Origin: Cyclobacteriaceae bacterium
GTDB taxonomy: Bacteria > Bacteroidota > Bacteroidia > Cytophagales > Cyclobacteriaceae
Reading direction: 5' to 3'
Assembly: GCA_013141055.1 (NCBI GenBank)
Contig: JABFRS010000001.1
Coordinates: 2,414,567 to 2,478,566 of the forward strand
DNA length: 64,000 nt
The translations under genes and the position numbers were made by a program. The notes under the pieces are model-generated. The model made no database searches. It saw nothing but the letters and a program-made list of their open reading frames with translations, and was not told the DNA's origin. Of this stretch, positions 35,635 to 44,758 are shown in pieces. Numbering within the stretch: position 1 is the stretch's first letter; every line of letters begins with the position of its first letter.

Positions 35635-36854
35635 ATTTGATTCTCCAAAGCAAAGGTTTTCACCATTCGCTGACCATCACGGAGAAGTTCCATCTTTATT
35701 TTTTTACCAGGTCTTGAATTGAAGAAGCCATTGATGTTATTGAGATTGAATTCAGATACGGGCAATCCATTGATGGACAATAGTTCATCCCCATTTTTAA
35801 TACCGACTTTTTCAGCGGCAGAATCTTTCCTGACATCCGTGATTTCGTATTTGCGTAATCGTGAACCTTTTGCTTTCAAAGTCAGCCCACTCATATTAAA
35901 ATTAAAACCGGTATAGAAAGACGCGTTTTTCTTAATGTAAATTTTTCCACCTGGAAAATTATAGATCGTTGTGAATCGGGCCAAAATCTCCCCACCCAAT
36001 GCCCCGTGTCGAAAAACATCAGAAGACTTCAGTGTGTCAGTATAACTATTAACATCAGGAAAATTTGCAATCACACCTTCAATGCGATACTTCCCAAGTT
36101 CAATAGATTTGATTCTACCTATCTGCCCTGTGATTAATCCACCAATGCCCCGACCGATCAAACTTGTCACATGCTTTTCAGGTAATACAATGTTTGGATC
36201 GCTTACGGGATCGATCACGAGACCATGACTGGCACCGCTATCAACCATTAATTTTGCATTGAATACATAACCATTCATCATTTGAACAGGCAACTGAACA
36301 TATGGCTTTGTATCCTGAACACTGATTGATAATGCCTGGAATTTCTTTCTTGGCTTGAAGAACTCGGGTAACGAAAGAGTGAGAAGCTTATTCTCATAAT
36401 CCACCTCTACGATAAATCTACTGAAGACCTCATACCCAAGAATACCCTGCACATCAATCCCCAAGTAATTTCTCAACTCCAGATAATCCTTCTCTAATAC
36501 TAACATAGCATGACCTTCCCCATGAACTCCCGGCATATCCAACGTCACATTGTTAGTAACAAAAGCTTCTACCAGCTTTTCACCACCTGGTCCGGAGACT
36601 AAATAATGCCTGCCGTAAGTGAGTCTTAGAATATCACTAAAACTCTTTTCAGTGAGGATGGTCGTGCGAACTCCTGTATCAAGAATAAACTTCAATGGCA
36701 ATTGACCATTAAGCACAACAGGTATGACAACAAGGTTGTTGCAAATCTCTATTGGAAAAGTAACACTGCGTTTTTCATCTGACAGTGAAAAGCCCAATTG
36801 AGCGTTACACCAGGCAGGAAATAAGAGTGCTGCTATGAATAAAAATCTTCGCAA
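35631..36854 (-). CDS. Secreted retropepsin-like aspartyl protease with C-terminal PDZ domain
   Basis: The 407-residue protein has a signal peptide (MRRFLFIAALLFPAWCNAQ) and two retropepsin-like half domains: FILDTGVRTT with Asp59-Thr-Gly and LMVDSGASHG with Asp205-Ser-Gly. A PDZ domain follows from about residue 325 (YEITDVRKDSAAEKVGIKNG, then LLSINGLPVSEF). By family knowledge it cleaves periplasmic or surface peptides; both catalytic Asp residues are in one chain, as in pepsin-type pseudo-dimers. The start is a TTG, with no ATG before the signal region. Confidence 0.82.
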   Translation of the reverse strand: MRRFLFIAALLFPAWCNAQLGFSLSDEKRSVTFPIEICNNLVVIPVVLNGQLPLKFILDTGVRTTILTEKSFSDILRLTYGRHYLVSGPGGEKLVEAFVTNNVTLDMPGVHGEGHAMLVLEKDYLELRNYLGIDVQGILGYEVFSRFIVEVDYENKLLTLSLPEFFKPRKKFQALSISVQDTKPYVQLPVQMMNGYVFNAKLMVDSGASHGLVIDPVSDPNIVLPEKHVTSLIGRGIGGLITGQIGRIKSIELGKYRIEGVIANFPDVNSYTDTLKSSDVFRHGALGGEILARFTTIYNFPGGKIYIKKNASFYTGFNFNMSGLTLKAKGSRLRKYEITDVRKDSAAEKVGIKNGDELLSINGLPVSEFNLNNINGFFNSRPGKKIKMELLRDGQRMVKTFALENQI

Positions 36855-36915
36855 AGTATCTGAAGGGGAATTGCCCCTGATAAAACTATTGAAAAAAATT
36901 AGAAACGTTAAATAC

Positions 36916-37458
36916 TTAAACGGTAACTACCCCCAGCGTGGTGAGCATTTTTGCTGGAGAATTTTCAACAATCAGAAATTTTAAGTTTGCCGGATGAAGA
37001 AAGCCCTTTTCTGACATTGTCTTCATTTGGGTGATAAGAGGAGAAAAGAATGAATCTGTATTAAGTAATCCAATGGGTTGATCAATCAATCCGAGTTGGC
37101 GCCATGTCATGATCTCGGCAAGCTCATCCAGAGTGCCCCATCCGCCGGGTAAGGCAACAAAAGCATCAGCAAGATCTGCCATCTTCTTTTTGCGCTCATG
37201 CATTGAGCTGACAACAATGAGTTCGGTCAGTCCTTTATGGCCAACTTCACGTTTCATCAGAAAATCAGGAATGATACCAATTACTTTGCCGCCATTAGCC
37301 ATTACAGCATCAGCGACGATTCCCATCAAGCCAACATTGCCACCTCCATACACAAGAGTATGACCAGCCTTGGCCAGACGTTGCCCGATATCTTGGGCTG
37401 CTTCAGCATAAATAGGGTCTTCGCCTGGACTGGATCCGCAAAAAACACAAACATTCAT
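36916..37458 (-). CDS. LOG-family protein (TIGR00730), putative nucleoside 5'-monophosphate phosphoribohydrolase
   Basis: The 180-residue protein matches the LONELY GUY family: VFCGSSPG at the N-terminus, LVYGGGNVGLMG, SSMHERK and PGGWGTLDE at residues 104-112, followed by EIMTWRQLG. PGGxGTxxE is the catalytic motif that binds ribose-phosphate. Plant and actinobacterial members release cytokinin bases, while many bacterial ones hydrolyse AMP or similar nucleotides; which applies here is open. A possible 35-residue membrane peptide is encoded 13 bases upstream on the same strand. Confidence 0.9.
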   Translation of the reverse strand: MNVCVFCGSSPGEDPIYAEAAQDIGQRLAKAGHTLVYGGGNVGLMGIVADAVMANGGKVIGIIPDFLMKREVGHKGLTELIVVSSMHERKKKMADLADAFVALPGGWGTLDELAEIMTWRQLGLIDQPIGLLNTDSFFSPLITQMKTMSEKGFLHPANLKFLIVENSPAKMLTTLGVVTV

Positions 37459-37471
37459 GCCTTGAGGATTG

Positions 37472-37579
37472 TCAGTGCTTTATATCGTGCTCGTTATTAC
37501 TAACGGACTTATTTGGGAACAACCAAACAGATGCAATTGCCAGGGCAAAAAGAAAGATCACTACACCAAAGACTTCCAT
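37472..37579 (-). CDS. Possible small membrane protein (35 residues)
   Basis: An ATG-started frame of 35 codons encodes MEVFGVVIFLFALAIASVWL and then a short polar tail ending in HDIKH. This is one transmembrane helix with a hydrophilic tail of about 15 residues, a common layout of bacterial micro-proteins. It ends 13 bases before the LOG gene and fills an otherwise empty gap. The TAnnTTTG promoter element is not clearly present; only a degenerate AT-rich run lies upstream. Chance occurrence cannot be excluded without conservation data. Confidence 0.35.
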   Translation of the reverse strand: MEVFGVVIFLFALAIASVWLFPNKSVSNNEHDIKH

Positions 37580-37697
37580 ATTGGATGGGTTTAAAGACCC
37601 AAATTAAACTCCTTTTGTTCTTTCTAACAATATTTGAAGATTGCGGAAACATTATTCTTTTAAATTGAGTTTAAAACGCACTTAATAAGTTGAACTA

Positions 37698-38255
37698 ATG
37701 AAAAAAATCCTGCTCATTTCTGGCCTCTTGGTAGTTGTGTTGGCCGTTATCGCGGTGATCTATGGTTTCAATAAAACCAAATCTTACAGTCCTGAATCCA
37801 AAGTCGTTTTTGATGATGGCCCTCTGAAAATCAGGGTATTTTATAATCGTCCTTTCAAAAAAGGGAGAACCATTTTTGGTGGTTTGGTTCCTTATGGAAA
37901 AACATGGAGAACCGGTGCCAACGAAGCCACCACCTTTGAAACGAATCAGGACCTGATGATCGCAGGAAAAAAACTCGTTGCAGGAAAGTACTCTCTATGG
38001 ACTGTACCAAATGAGCAAAACTGGTCTGTTGTTTTCAACTCAACAATTCCGAACTGGGGTATTGATGTTATGAAAGATGGTGAAGCAGCCCGTAATCCCG
38101 ATACAGATGTTGTAATTCTTGATGTGCCCGTTGTTGCAACTCAAAAAGAGTTTGAACAGTTTACTATTTCATTGGAAAAGTCCGATGATATGGTGGAACT
38201 TGTAATGGCCTGGGACAAAACATTGATATCCGTGCCGCTCAGCACTAGGGAATAG
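37698..38255 (+). CDS. DUF2911 protein with N-terminal membrane anchor
   Basis: The 185-residue protein begins with a hydrophobic helix (residues 3-24) without an obvious cleavage site, so it may be anchored in the inner membrane. The rest matches DUF2911: VFYNRPFKKGRTIFGGLVPYG, then WRTGANEATTFE and AGKYSLWTVPN and NWSVVFN. DUF2911 proteins are beta-sandwich domains common in Bacteroidota; their function is not known. The gene ends inside the 3' end of the convergent PD40/OmpA gene (11-base overlap). Confidence 0.85.
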   Translation: MKKILLISGLLVVVLAVIAVIYGFNKTKSYSPESKVVFDDGPLKIRVFYNRPFKKGRTIFGGLVPYGKTWRTGANEATTFETNQDLMIAGKKLVAGKYSLWTVPNEQNWSVVFNSTIPNWGIDVMKDGEAARNPDTDVVILDVPVVATQKEFEQFTISLEKSDDMVELVMAWDKTLISVPLSTRE

Positions 38256-39822
38256 AGACACTCACTTTTGTTTTTTTGTTTTCAATGATTGCTTCAGTAT
38301 TGGCTTTCCCCGAATGACTGATCTTATTCGATGGAATCCCCTGAGAGACCAGGTAATCACCAATTGCTTTCGCCTGCTGTAATGTTCTGTCGTTATGATA
38401 GGTGACTTTAACAACCACTGAATCTCTTGTTGCAGTTGAAACGGAATCAACTTTATAGGTTACCGGAAATTTCAACGTATCAGTTTTGATTTCAGTAAGA
38501 TCTGGACTCGAACGGACAGAATCTTTTTGAAATCCATTCAGGGTTACCATGATAGAAAAGAACTTGTCGGAATTGCCTTTGATCAATCGTGTCAGTCTTC
38601 TTAGTTCCTGAGTGGAAGACGATGTTAACTCTGCTGAAGCTTCTTTAAAAGTGATTCCGTCAAGAATTATTTCATCGCCAGCCGAGGCGGGTTTTAATGT
38701 CGCGTTTACCTTTTCGATCAAAGAAAATTTCTCCCCTGTAAGATCAAAAATCTTTGAAAAGAAAGTATAGTTATCTTTTTCCGGATCAATTGACAGATCA
38801 TAGACGCCTCCTTCTTTAATGTAACTCACAAAACTTCCATCTTTTCCGGGCTTGGTGGAGTAAACCTGCTTCTGATCCTTCATATTAAAAACAGAAATAT
38901 ATGCAGAGCCTGAATTTTCAGGTATTGAAACAAGACCTTCAATTTTCATCGTACCCTTAGGCCTGATTTCTTGCGGGAATAGAAATTCGACGAGTTCATT
39001 CTGACGTTGGCCAGGAGTATCCCTGAGCAGGTATCGCCCAAGCGATGTAGCACTTACATATTGATCATCTCCAGTGGTATTGATAAAGTCTAAAGATTTC
39101 GGGTCACTCCACTGGCCATTCAGATACTTCGTATAATAAAGATCCATTCCGCCCTTATTAGGCTGAAGTTTATTGGAAGAGAAGATCAAAGTTTCTCCAT
39201 CACCCATAATTCTTGGGGTTTGAGAATTACCATTGTTGATGTTAACCGGGAGTTCTGTAGGTGTGTCCCATTGACCATTTGATTTTTTAAGCATCATCAT
39301 GATCTTACAATTGTCTGCTTTCGCGAAATCCATCTTGTCACAACGCATGTAAAACATCATGGTGCCATCAAGCGAAACCGATGGACATGCTTCATTGCTT
39401 TTTGAATTGGCAGGCAACAACATATTGACAGGTTCACTCCACGTGCTGCCGGTGAGTTGACTGGTGTAAAGATCAAACCCTCCCATTCCATTAGACTTCG
39501 TACTGGATATATAAAGAGTCTTACCATCCGTGCTGATAGAAAATCCACGTAAGAAATTAAGTCGATTGTTAACAGACTTGGGAAGTATGATAGGATCTTT
39601 CCAATTGACACCTTCTCTGACGGTATAATTTAAAGTGAGTGCATTGTCTTCTGCCACATCAGCAACGTACACCATTGTATTGCCATCCAGGCTGATATAG
39701 GGTGCATAGTTGTTGATGGAGGTGTGATTGATATTGGCTGGCATCTTGCGAAGTTTTGCCTGACCGCTAAGCGAGATTGATCCAACGCACGCAGAAATCA
39801 ACAGGATAAGTTTTGGATTCAT
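38245..39822 (-). CDS. Secreted PD40-propeller protein with degenerate OmpA-like C-terminus
   Basis: Start set at the ATG that opens a signal peptide (MNPKLILLISACVGSISLSGQ); an upstream extension of 42 codons has no signal character. Residues 40-320 are PD40/WD40-like blades (YISLDGNTMVYV, STDGKTLYISSTKSNG, and GDGETLIFSSNKL). A beta domain follows, then an OmpA-like C-terminus with TLQQAKAIGDYLVSQGI. In it the usual peptidoglycan-contacting Arg is replaced by Lys and the Asp-containing loop is not apparent. It looks like a paralogue of the PorE-like protein without TPR repeats or lipid anchor. A perfect 16-bp palindrome lies just upstream. Confidence 0.72.
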   Translation of the reverse strand: MNPKLILLISACVGSISLSGQAKLRKMPANINHTSINNYAPYISLDGNTMVYVADVAEDNALTLNYTVREGVNWKDPIILPKSVNNRLNFLRGFSISTDGKTLYISSTKSNGMGGFDLYTSQLTGSTWSEPVNMLLPANSKSNEACPSVSLDGTMMFYMRCDKMDFAKADNCKIMMMLKKSNGQWDTPTELPVNINNGNSQTPRIMGDGETLIFSSNKLQPNKGGMDLYYTKYLNGQWSDPKSLDFINTTGDDQYVSATSLGRYLLRDTPGQRQNELVEFLFPQEIRPKGTMKIEGLVSIPENSGSAYISVFNMKDQKQVYSTKPGKDGSFVSYIKEGGVYDLSIDPEKDNYTFFSKIFDLTGEKFSLIEKVNATLKPASAGDEIILDGITFKEASAELTSSSTQELRRLTRLIKGNSDKFFSIMVTLNGFQKDSVRSSPDLTEIKTDTLKFPVTYKVDSVSTATRDSVVVKVTYHNDRTLQQAKAIGDYLVSQGIPSNKISHSGKANTEAIIENKKTKVSVSIP

Positions 39823-39842
39823 ATTTAAAAATAAGGAAAACC

Positions 39843-39858
39843 TTGCAGGTACCTGCAA
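39843..39858. promoter_or_regulatory. Perfect 16-bp palindrome, candidate operator
   Basis: TTGCAGGT followed by its exact reverse complement ACCTGCAA. It lies 20 bases upstream of the PD40/OmpA gene and about 80 bases from the divergent HisA-like gene. The position fits a dimeric repressor or activator binding site. No T-run follows, so it is not a terminator. Confidence 0.4.
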
Positions 39859-39939
39859 AACTTCGGCCAGTCGCCAAATCACTCCGTTAAAATTCTTCAG
39901 AAACTTTAATGACTTGGAAATTTGAGTTATTTTAGGACA

Positions 39940-40677
39940 ATGATCCAAGTAATACCCTCAATCGCAATTCGGAAAGGCAAAGTAGTAAAGATGCGCAAAG
40001 GCGATCCTGCCAGTGAAAAGGCGTATGATGAAAATCCATTGGATCTGGCGAAAAGATTTGAAGACCACGGAATAGATGTTATTCACCTTGTAGACCTTGA
40101 TGGAGCTGAGCGCGGCAGTCCAAAAAACTTCCATGTTCTGGAAGCCATCTCCAATCACACAGATCTCAAACTCGATTTCACTGGCGGCATCAGTAATGAC
40201 GGCGATATCAGCAGTGCCTATGAATTTGGTGCAGATTACATTACTGCTTCAAGCATTGCAATTACCAATCCTGAGCTGTTTGCATCATGGGTAGTTTCTT
40301 TTGGAAGAGAAAAAATCACACTAAGCGCAGATGTAACAGATGTAAAATCCAAGCAAGTGGCTTTCCGTGGATGGTTAAAGAAATCTGATCTTACTTTGTT
40401 TGATCACCTGCGTTTCTTTTATGAGCGCGGATTGAAGTATGCAAAGTGCACAGACATTTCCCGCGATGGAGTTTTGGAAGGTCCTGACTTCTCTTTCTAC
40501 CAGGAGATTATTGATACTTTTCCAGACCTGAAGGTTTTGGCCAGTGGAGGAGTTCGGGGTGTAGACGATATACAGCGCCTCAATGATATGGGAATTTTTG
40601 CCGTAATCTTTGGAAAGGCCTACTACGAAGGTGTCCTCAAACTAAAAGACCTGGAGCGCTTTTTAATCAAGGCATAA
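39940..40677 (+). CDS. HisA-like TIM-barrel protein missing the first catalytic Asp
   Basis: The 245-residue protein aligns along its length with HisA (ProFAR isomerase). It keeps VIHLVDLDGAERG, Asp131 (LSADVTD), GWLKKSD and CTDISRDGVLEGP. The general acid/base Asp of the opening IPAxDLxxG motif is Ala9 here (IPSIAIRKG), and the phosphate-binding GGGVR loop reads TGGIS, so the Arg is absent. Authentic ProFAR isomerisation is therefore doubtful. No other histidine gene is nearby; the next gene is uvrA. Automated pipelines would label it hisA, but I leave the symbol blank. Confidence 0.78.
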   Translation: MIQVIPSIAIRKGKVVKMRKGDPASEKAYDENPLDLAKRFEDHGIDVIHLVDLDGAERGSPKNFHVLEAISNHTDLKLDFTGGISNDGDISSAYEFGADYITASSIAITNPELFASWVVSFGREKITLSADVTDVKSKQVAFRGWLKKSDLTLFDHLRFFYERGLKYAKCTDISRDGVLEGPDFSFYQEIIDTFPDLKVLASGGVRGVDDIQRLNDMGIFAVIFGKAYYEGVLKLKDLERFLIKA

Positions 40678-40762
40678 TCTCTTCCCTCAGTCTTCTAAGT
40701 ATATACATGCCTCCTTCAGAAAGAAGATTGGAAGAACTCTGTTTACATCCATTTTGTTAGAG

Positions 40763-40770
40763 TATTTTTG
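40763..40770 (+). promoter_or_regulatory. Bacteroidota -7 promoter element (TATTTTTG) of uvrA
   Basis: Exact TAnnTTTG match ending 29 bases before the uvrA ATG. An in-frame TTG eight bases after the box would leave almost no leader, which favours the later ATG. Confidence 0.55.
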
Positions 40771-40799
40771 CGCGCCTTTTGCCGGCAATCACGGCCCTC

Positions 40800-43655
40800 A
40801 TGACGAAAACAAACAGTATAGCAGAGAAATCAGAAGTTGGCGACCTAACTGGTCATGACGTCATCGAGGTCATCGGCGCACGAGAACATAATCTTAAAAA
40901 CATTAGCGTCTCCTTTCCCCGGAATAAACTGGTAGTCATTACAGGCATTAGCGGAAGCGGAAAATCTTCTTTGGCTTTCGATACAATTTATGCCGAGGGC
41001 CAGCGCAGATATATGGAAAGCTTCTCAGCATACGCAAGGAGCTTTCTCGGTAATCTCGAACGTCCCGACGTTGATAAGATCAATGGACTAAGTCCTGTAA
41101 TTTCCATCGAGCAAAAAACAACGTCAAGAAATCCACGCTCAACAGTAGGAACGGTAACGGAGATATATGATTTCATGCGCTTGTTGTTTGCCAGGGCAGG
41201 CGATGCATATTCGTATCTCACGGGTGAGAAGATGGTGCGCCAATCAGAAGAGCAGATTCTCAAAGGAATATTCCAGCACTTTAAAGGTAAAAAACTAACA
41301 CTCCTTTCTCCGCTTGTGAGAGGTCGTAAAGGTCATTACCGCGAGTTGTTTGTTCAGATACGAAAGAGCGGCTTTACAAAAGTCAGAATTGATGGGGAAG
41401 TTTTAGAGATCACTTCTAAAATGCAGCTGGATCGCTACAAGATCCATGATATCGAAATTGTTATTGATCGGATTGTTGCCGATGAAAAGGATCGATATCG
41501 GATTGGTCAATCAGTTGCCCGTTCATTGAAAGAGGGTAAAGGAGTTATGATGCTCCTGGAAGAGAATGATAAGCTTCATCACTTTTCAAAATTTTTGATG
41601 GATCCGGTAACGGGTCTTTCATACGACGAACCCGCCCCCAATCTTTTTTCTTTCAACTCACCTTATGGGGCTTGTCCCGTCTGTAATGGACTGGGTGTCG
41701 TGGAGGAAATTACAGAAGACTCTGTCATTCCTGATAAAAAACTCAGCATCGCCCGTGGAGGCATTCTGCCATTGGGTGAGTATCGCGATATCTGGATATT
41801 CAAAAAAGTTGAAGCAATTCTGAAGCGTCATAAGCTTGGTTTGACAACACCCATTAAGGATATTCCAAAAGAAGTTATCAAAACACTTCTTTACGGTGAT
41901 GATGTGCCAGTAGCAGTTGCTTCTGTCAAGTATCCGGGAACAGAATGGAATACAAGATTTGAAGGGATTGTTAATTTCTTGGAAAAACAACGTGATGACG
42001 GATCGGAAGCCCTGAAGAGATGGGTAGAGGATTTTATGATCACAAAAACCTGCCCCGAATGTAATGGAGCAAGGTTGAAGAAAGGATCTCTTCATTTTAA
42101 GATCGATAGTAAGAATATCTCAGAGTTGTCTCTCCTTGATATCAATGCATTGAAAAAATGGTTTGATAATCTTGAAGACAGGCTTTCAGAAAAACAGCGC
42201 ATCATTGCCGTTGAAGTTTTAAAAGAAATCCGTAAGCGCATTGGTTTTTTGCTTGATGTAGGTCTTGAATACCTTAACCTTGACCGGCCTCTGAGATCTC
42301 TGAGCGGAGGTGAAGCTCAACGTATCCGATTGGCTACTCAGATTGGAACACAACTCGTGGGTGTTTTGTATATCCTTGATGAACCTAGCATCGGCCTTCA
42401 TGCAAGAGATAATGAAAAACTGATCAAGGCTCTCCAGGATCTTCGTGACATTGGCAACTCCGTAGTTGTTGTCGAGCACGATAAAGACATGATGCTCGAA
42501 TCAGACTACATTATTGATGTCGGTCCGGGAGCAGGAAGGCATGGCGGTCAGATTGTTGGTGAAGGAGTTCCTAAAGACTTTTTAAAACTTAAAAGCACCA
42601 CGGCAGATTATTTGAACGGGAAGATTTCAATCCCTTATTCAAAACAAAAAAGAAAAGGCAGCGGAGAAAATATTTCCTTACTGGGGGCAACAGGCAATAA
42701 TCTCAAAAATGTTGATCTCAATATTCAATTGGGAACGTTCACCTGTATCACCGGAGTTTCAGGTAGTGGAAAATCCACCCTGATCCACGACACGCTGTTC
42801 CCGATCCTTAACAAGCATTTCTTTAATTCACACGGAGAACCTTTACCCTATAAAAAGATTGAAGGACTTGATCTCATTGATAAAGTAATTGAAGTTGATC
42901 AATCACCAATTGGAAGAACTCCTAGATCCAATCCAGCAACGTATACTGGAGTGTTTTCAGAGATCCGCGATTTGTTTACGCAGTTGCCGGAAGCAAAGAT
43001 TCGGGGTTACAAACCGGGTCGTTTTTCATTCAATGTCAAAGGAGGCCGCTGCGAAACCTGTGAAGGTGCTGGTCTTCGACTGATTGAGATGGAGTTTTTA
43101 CCAGACGTTTATGTTATCTGCGAAACCTGCAAAGGCAAGCGGTACAATCGCGAAACTCTTGAAGTAAGGTTTAAAGGAAAATCAATTTCAGATGTTCTTG
43201 ATATGACAGTCGAAGAGGCAGTCACCTTCTTTGAAAATCAACCTAAGATCCTAAGGAAAATTGAAACACTGAATGATGTTGGCCTTGGATACATTTCACT
43301 TGGTCAACACGCTACCACGCTCTCCGGTGGAGAAGCACAACGCGTCAAGCTTGCAACAGAACTTTCCAAACGTGATACAGGGAAGACATTATACATTCTT
43401 GATGAACCTACTACGGGTTTGCATTTTCAGGACATCTCTCACCTTCTTAATGTTCTTCAAAAACTAGTAGACAAGGGAAATACAGTGCTGGTCATTGAGC
43501 ACAATATGGATATCATTAAATCTTCTGATCAGATTATCGACCTGGGACCTGAAGGAGGTGCAAAAGGAGGAAAGATCATTGCTCAGGGAACTCCAGAGCA
43601 AGTGGCTAAAAGCACGGTAGGTTATACAGGGAAGTTTTTGAAGATGGAATTGTGA
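40800..43655 (+). CDS. uvrA: Excinuclease ABC subunit A
   Basis: A 951-residue UvrA with both ABC ATPase cassettes: Walker [10 protein letters not shown] near residue 45 and GVSGSGKST near residue 655, with signatures [12 protein letters not shown] and [12 protein letters not shown]. The zinc modules show paired CxxC motifs (CPVCNG, CPECNG; and CETCEG, CETCKG in the C-terminal half). UvrA dimers find bulky DNA damage and load UvrB in nucleotide-excision repair. uvrC is 11 kb away in this window; uvrB is not seen. The ATG is chosen over an upstream TTG on promoter spacing. Confidence 0.96.
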   Translation: MTKTNSIAEKSEVGDLTGHDVIEVIGAREHNLKNISVSFPRNKLVVITGISGSGKSSLAFDTIYAEGQRRYMESFSAYARSFLGNLERPDVDKINGLSPVISIEQKTTSRNPRSTVGTVTEIYDFMRLLFARAGDAYSYLTGEKMVRQSEEQILKGIFQHFKGKKLTLLSPLVRGRKGHYRELFVQIRKSGFTKVRIDGEVLEITSKMQLDRYKIHDIEIVIDRIVADEKDRYRIGQSVARSLKEGKGVMMLLEENDKLHHFSKFLMDPVTGLSYDEPAPNLFSFNSPYGACPVCNGLGVVEEITEDSVIPDKKLSIARGGILPLGEYRDIWIFKKVEAILKRHKLGLTTPIKDIPKEVIKTLLYGDDVPVAVASVKYPGTEWNTRFEGIVNFLEKQRDDGSEALKRWVEDFMITKTCPECNGARLKKGSLHFKIDSKNISELSLLDINALKKWFDNLEDRLSEKQRIIAVEVLKEIRKRIGFLLDVGLEYLNLDRPLRSLSGGEAQRIRLATQIGTQLVGVLYILDEPSIGLHARDNEKLIKALQDLRDIGNSVVVVEHDKDMMLESDYIIDVGPGAGRHGGQIVGEGVPKDFLKLKSTTADYLNGKISIPYSKQKRKGSGENISLLGATGNNLKNVDLNIQLGTFTCITGVSGSGKSTLIHDTLFPILNKHFFNSHGEPLPYKKIEGLDLIDKVIEVDQSPIGRTPRSNPATYTGVFSEIRDLFTQLPEAKIRGYKPGRFSFNVKGGRCETCEGAGLRLIEMEFLPDVYVICETCKGKRYNRETLEVRFKGKSISDVLDMTVEEAVTFFENQPKILRKIETLNDVGLGYISLGQHATTLSGGEAQRVKLATELSKRDTGKTLYILDEPTTGLHFQDISHLLNVLQKLVDKGNTVLVIEHNMDIIKSSDQIIDLGPEGGAKGGKIIAQGTPEQVAKSTVGYTGKFLKMEL

Positions 43656-43701
43656 GCTAAGACCGTCTGTAAAATAGTACACCATTCATTTTCTGAATCT
43701 C

Positions 43702-43709
43702 TACCTTTG
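43702..43709 (+). promoter_or_regulatory. Bacteroidota -7 promoter element (TACCTTTG) of the LytS/LytTR operon
   Basis: Exact TAnnTTTG match that ends only 8 bases before the kinase ATG. Initiation 5-7 bases past the box would give a nearly leaderless transcript. Confidence 0.55.
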
Positions 43710-43717
43710 CCACGCAA

Positions 43718-44758
43718 ATGGTAAATAAGAACCGGCTATACTGGACACTGCAAATCGGAGGATGGATGCTTTATGCAATCATCCAGATAATTGTCAGCGT
43801 CTTTGCATCAGATGGGCAGGGTGTCAGTACTCAGCGGGTAATTTTCCTTACCTATGAAGCATTCTTCTGCTTGTTGCTTACACATGTGTTCAGAAATCTT
43901 ATTAATTCATGGAAGTGGTTAGAGGCTGGAATGGCAATTTTAATTCCCCGCATTATCCTCAGTGTTTTCGTTTTGGGATTGATCATGTATGTATTAAGAA
44001 TGCCGATATCAATTCCTTTGGGCTTGTTCAGCAGCAAGATTGCTTTTGATATCCGAAATGTTCTGGGACTTTCTTTTATCTATTCAGTGATATTCTTTCT
44101 ATGGTGTGTACTTTATTTTATCTACAATTACTTTGAGAGACTGAACACCTCACTTAAACTGGAGGCTTCACTACGTGAGATAGAACTGAATAATTTAAAA
44201 TCTCAGCTCAATCCTCATTTTATTTTCAATGCATTGAATAGCATTCGTGCATTGGTGGATGAAAATCCCGCCAAATCAAAACTTGCCATCAATCAGCTTT
44301 CTAATATTCTGAGAAATTCTCTTTCAACAGGGAAACGCGGACTTACGAAGTTTGAAGATGAACTTAAAATTGTGAAAGACTATTTGGGTCTTGAGCACAT
44401 TCGTTTTGAAGAACGACTTCAGACAGAATTTGACATTGATCCTGAATCAAGAGACTTCCTTGTTCCCCCATTAATGATACAGACCCTCGTGGAAAATGGT
44501 ATCAAGCATGGCATTGCCAAACTTACTGCTGGTGGAACTATTAAGATGAAAACAACTGTTGTTAACGACAGACTTAAAGTCCAGATTCGAAACAGCGGCC
44601 AGTACCTGAATGGCAGTCGGAGAGGCTCTGAAGGCTTGGGATTGGAAAACACCAGGCAAAGACTGAAACTTATTTACGGCGACAAGGCATCGTTTAGAAT
44701 TTTGTCTGAAAACGATACTTTTGTTTTAACAGAAATTGAAATACCTCATTTAAGATAA
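43718..44758 (+). CDS. LytS/YehU-type sensor histidine kinase
   Basis: The 346-residue protein has four transmembrane helices (to about residue 140) and a short coiled linker, then the His_kinase core with His167 in LKSQLNPHFIFNALNSI. The ATPase domain shows the N-box LVENGIKHG and the G-box GSEGLGLENTRQRL. There is no recognisable extracellular sensor domain. Such kinases autophosphorylate on His and pass the phosphate to a LytTR response regulator. The regulator gene follows directly with a TAATG stop/start overlap, so this is a dedicated pair. Confidence 0.92.
   Translation: MVNKNRLYWTLQIGGWMLYAIIQIIVSVFASDGQGVSTQRVIFLTYEAFFCLLLTHVFRNLINSWKWLEAGMAILIPRIILSVFVLGLIMYVLRMPISIPLGLFSSKIAFDIRNVLGLSFIYSVIFFLWCVLYFIYNYFERLNTSLKLEASLREIELNNLKSQLNPHFIFNALNSIRALVDENPAKSKLAINQLSNILRNSLSTGKRGLTKFEDELKIVKDYLGLEHIRFEERLQTEFDIDPESRDFLVPPLMIQTLVENGIKHGIAKLTAGGTIKMKTTVVNDRLKVQIRNSGQYLNGSRRGSEGLGLENTRQRLKLIYGDKASFRILSENDTFVLTEIEIPHLR

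Noticed and set aside
39940..40677. Calling this gene hisA without reservation
   Set aside because: One of the two catalytic Asp residues and the phosphate-loop Arg are missing and no histidine genes are nearby.
41658..42095. 145-codon - strand frame within uvrA
   Set aside because: Entirely inside uvrA with no domain signature or start context.
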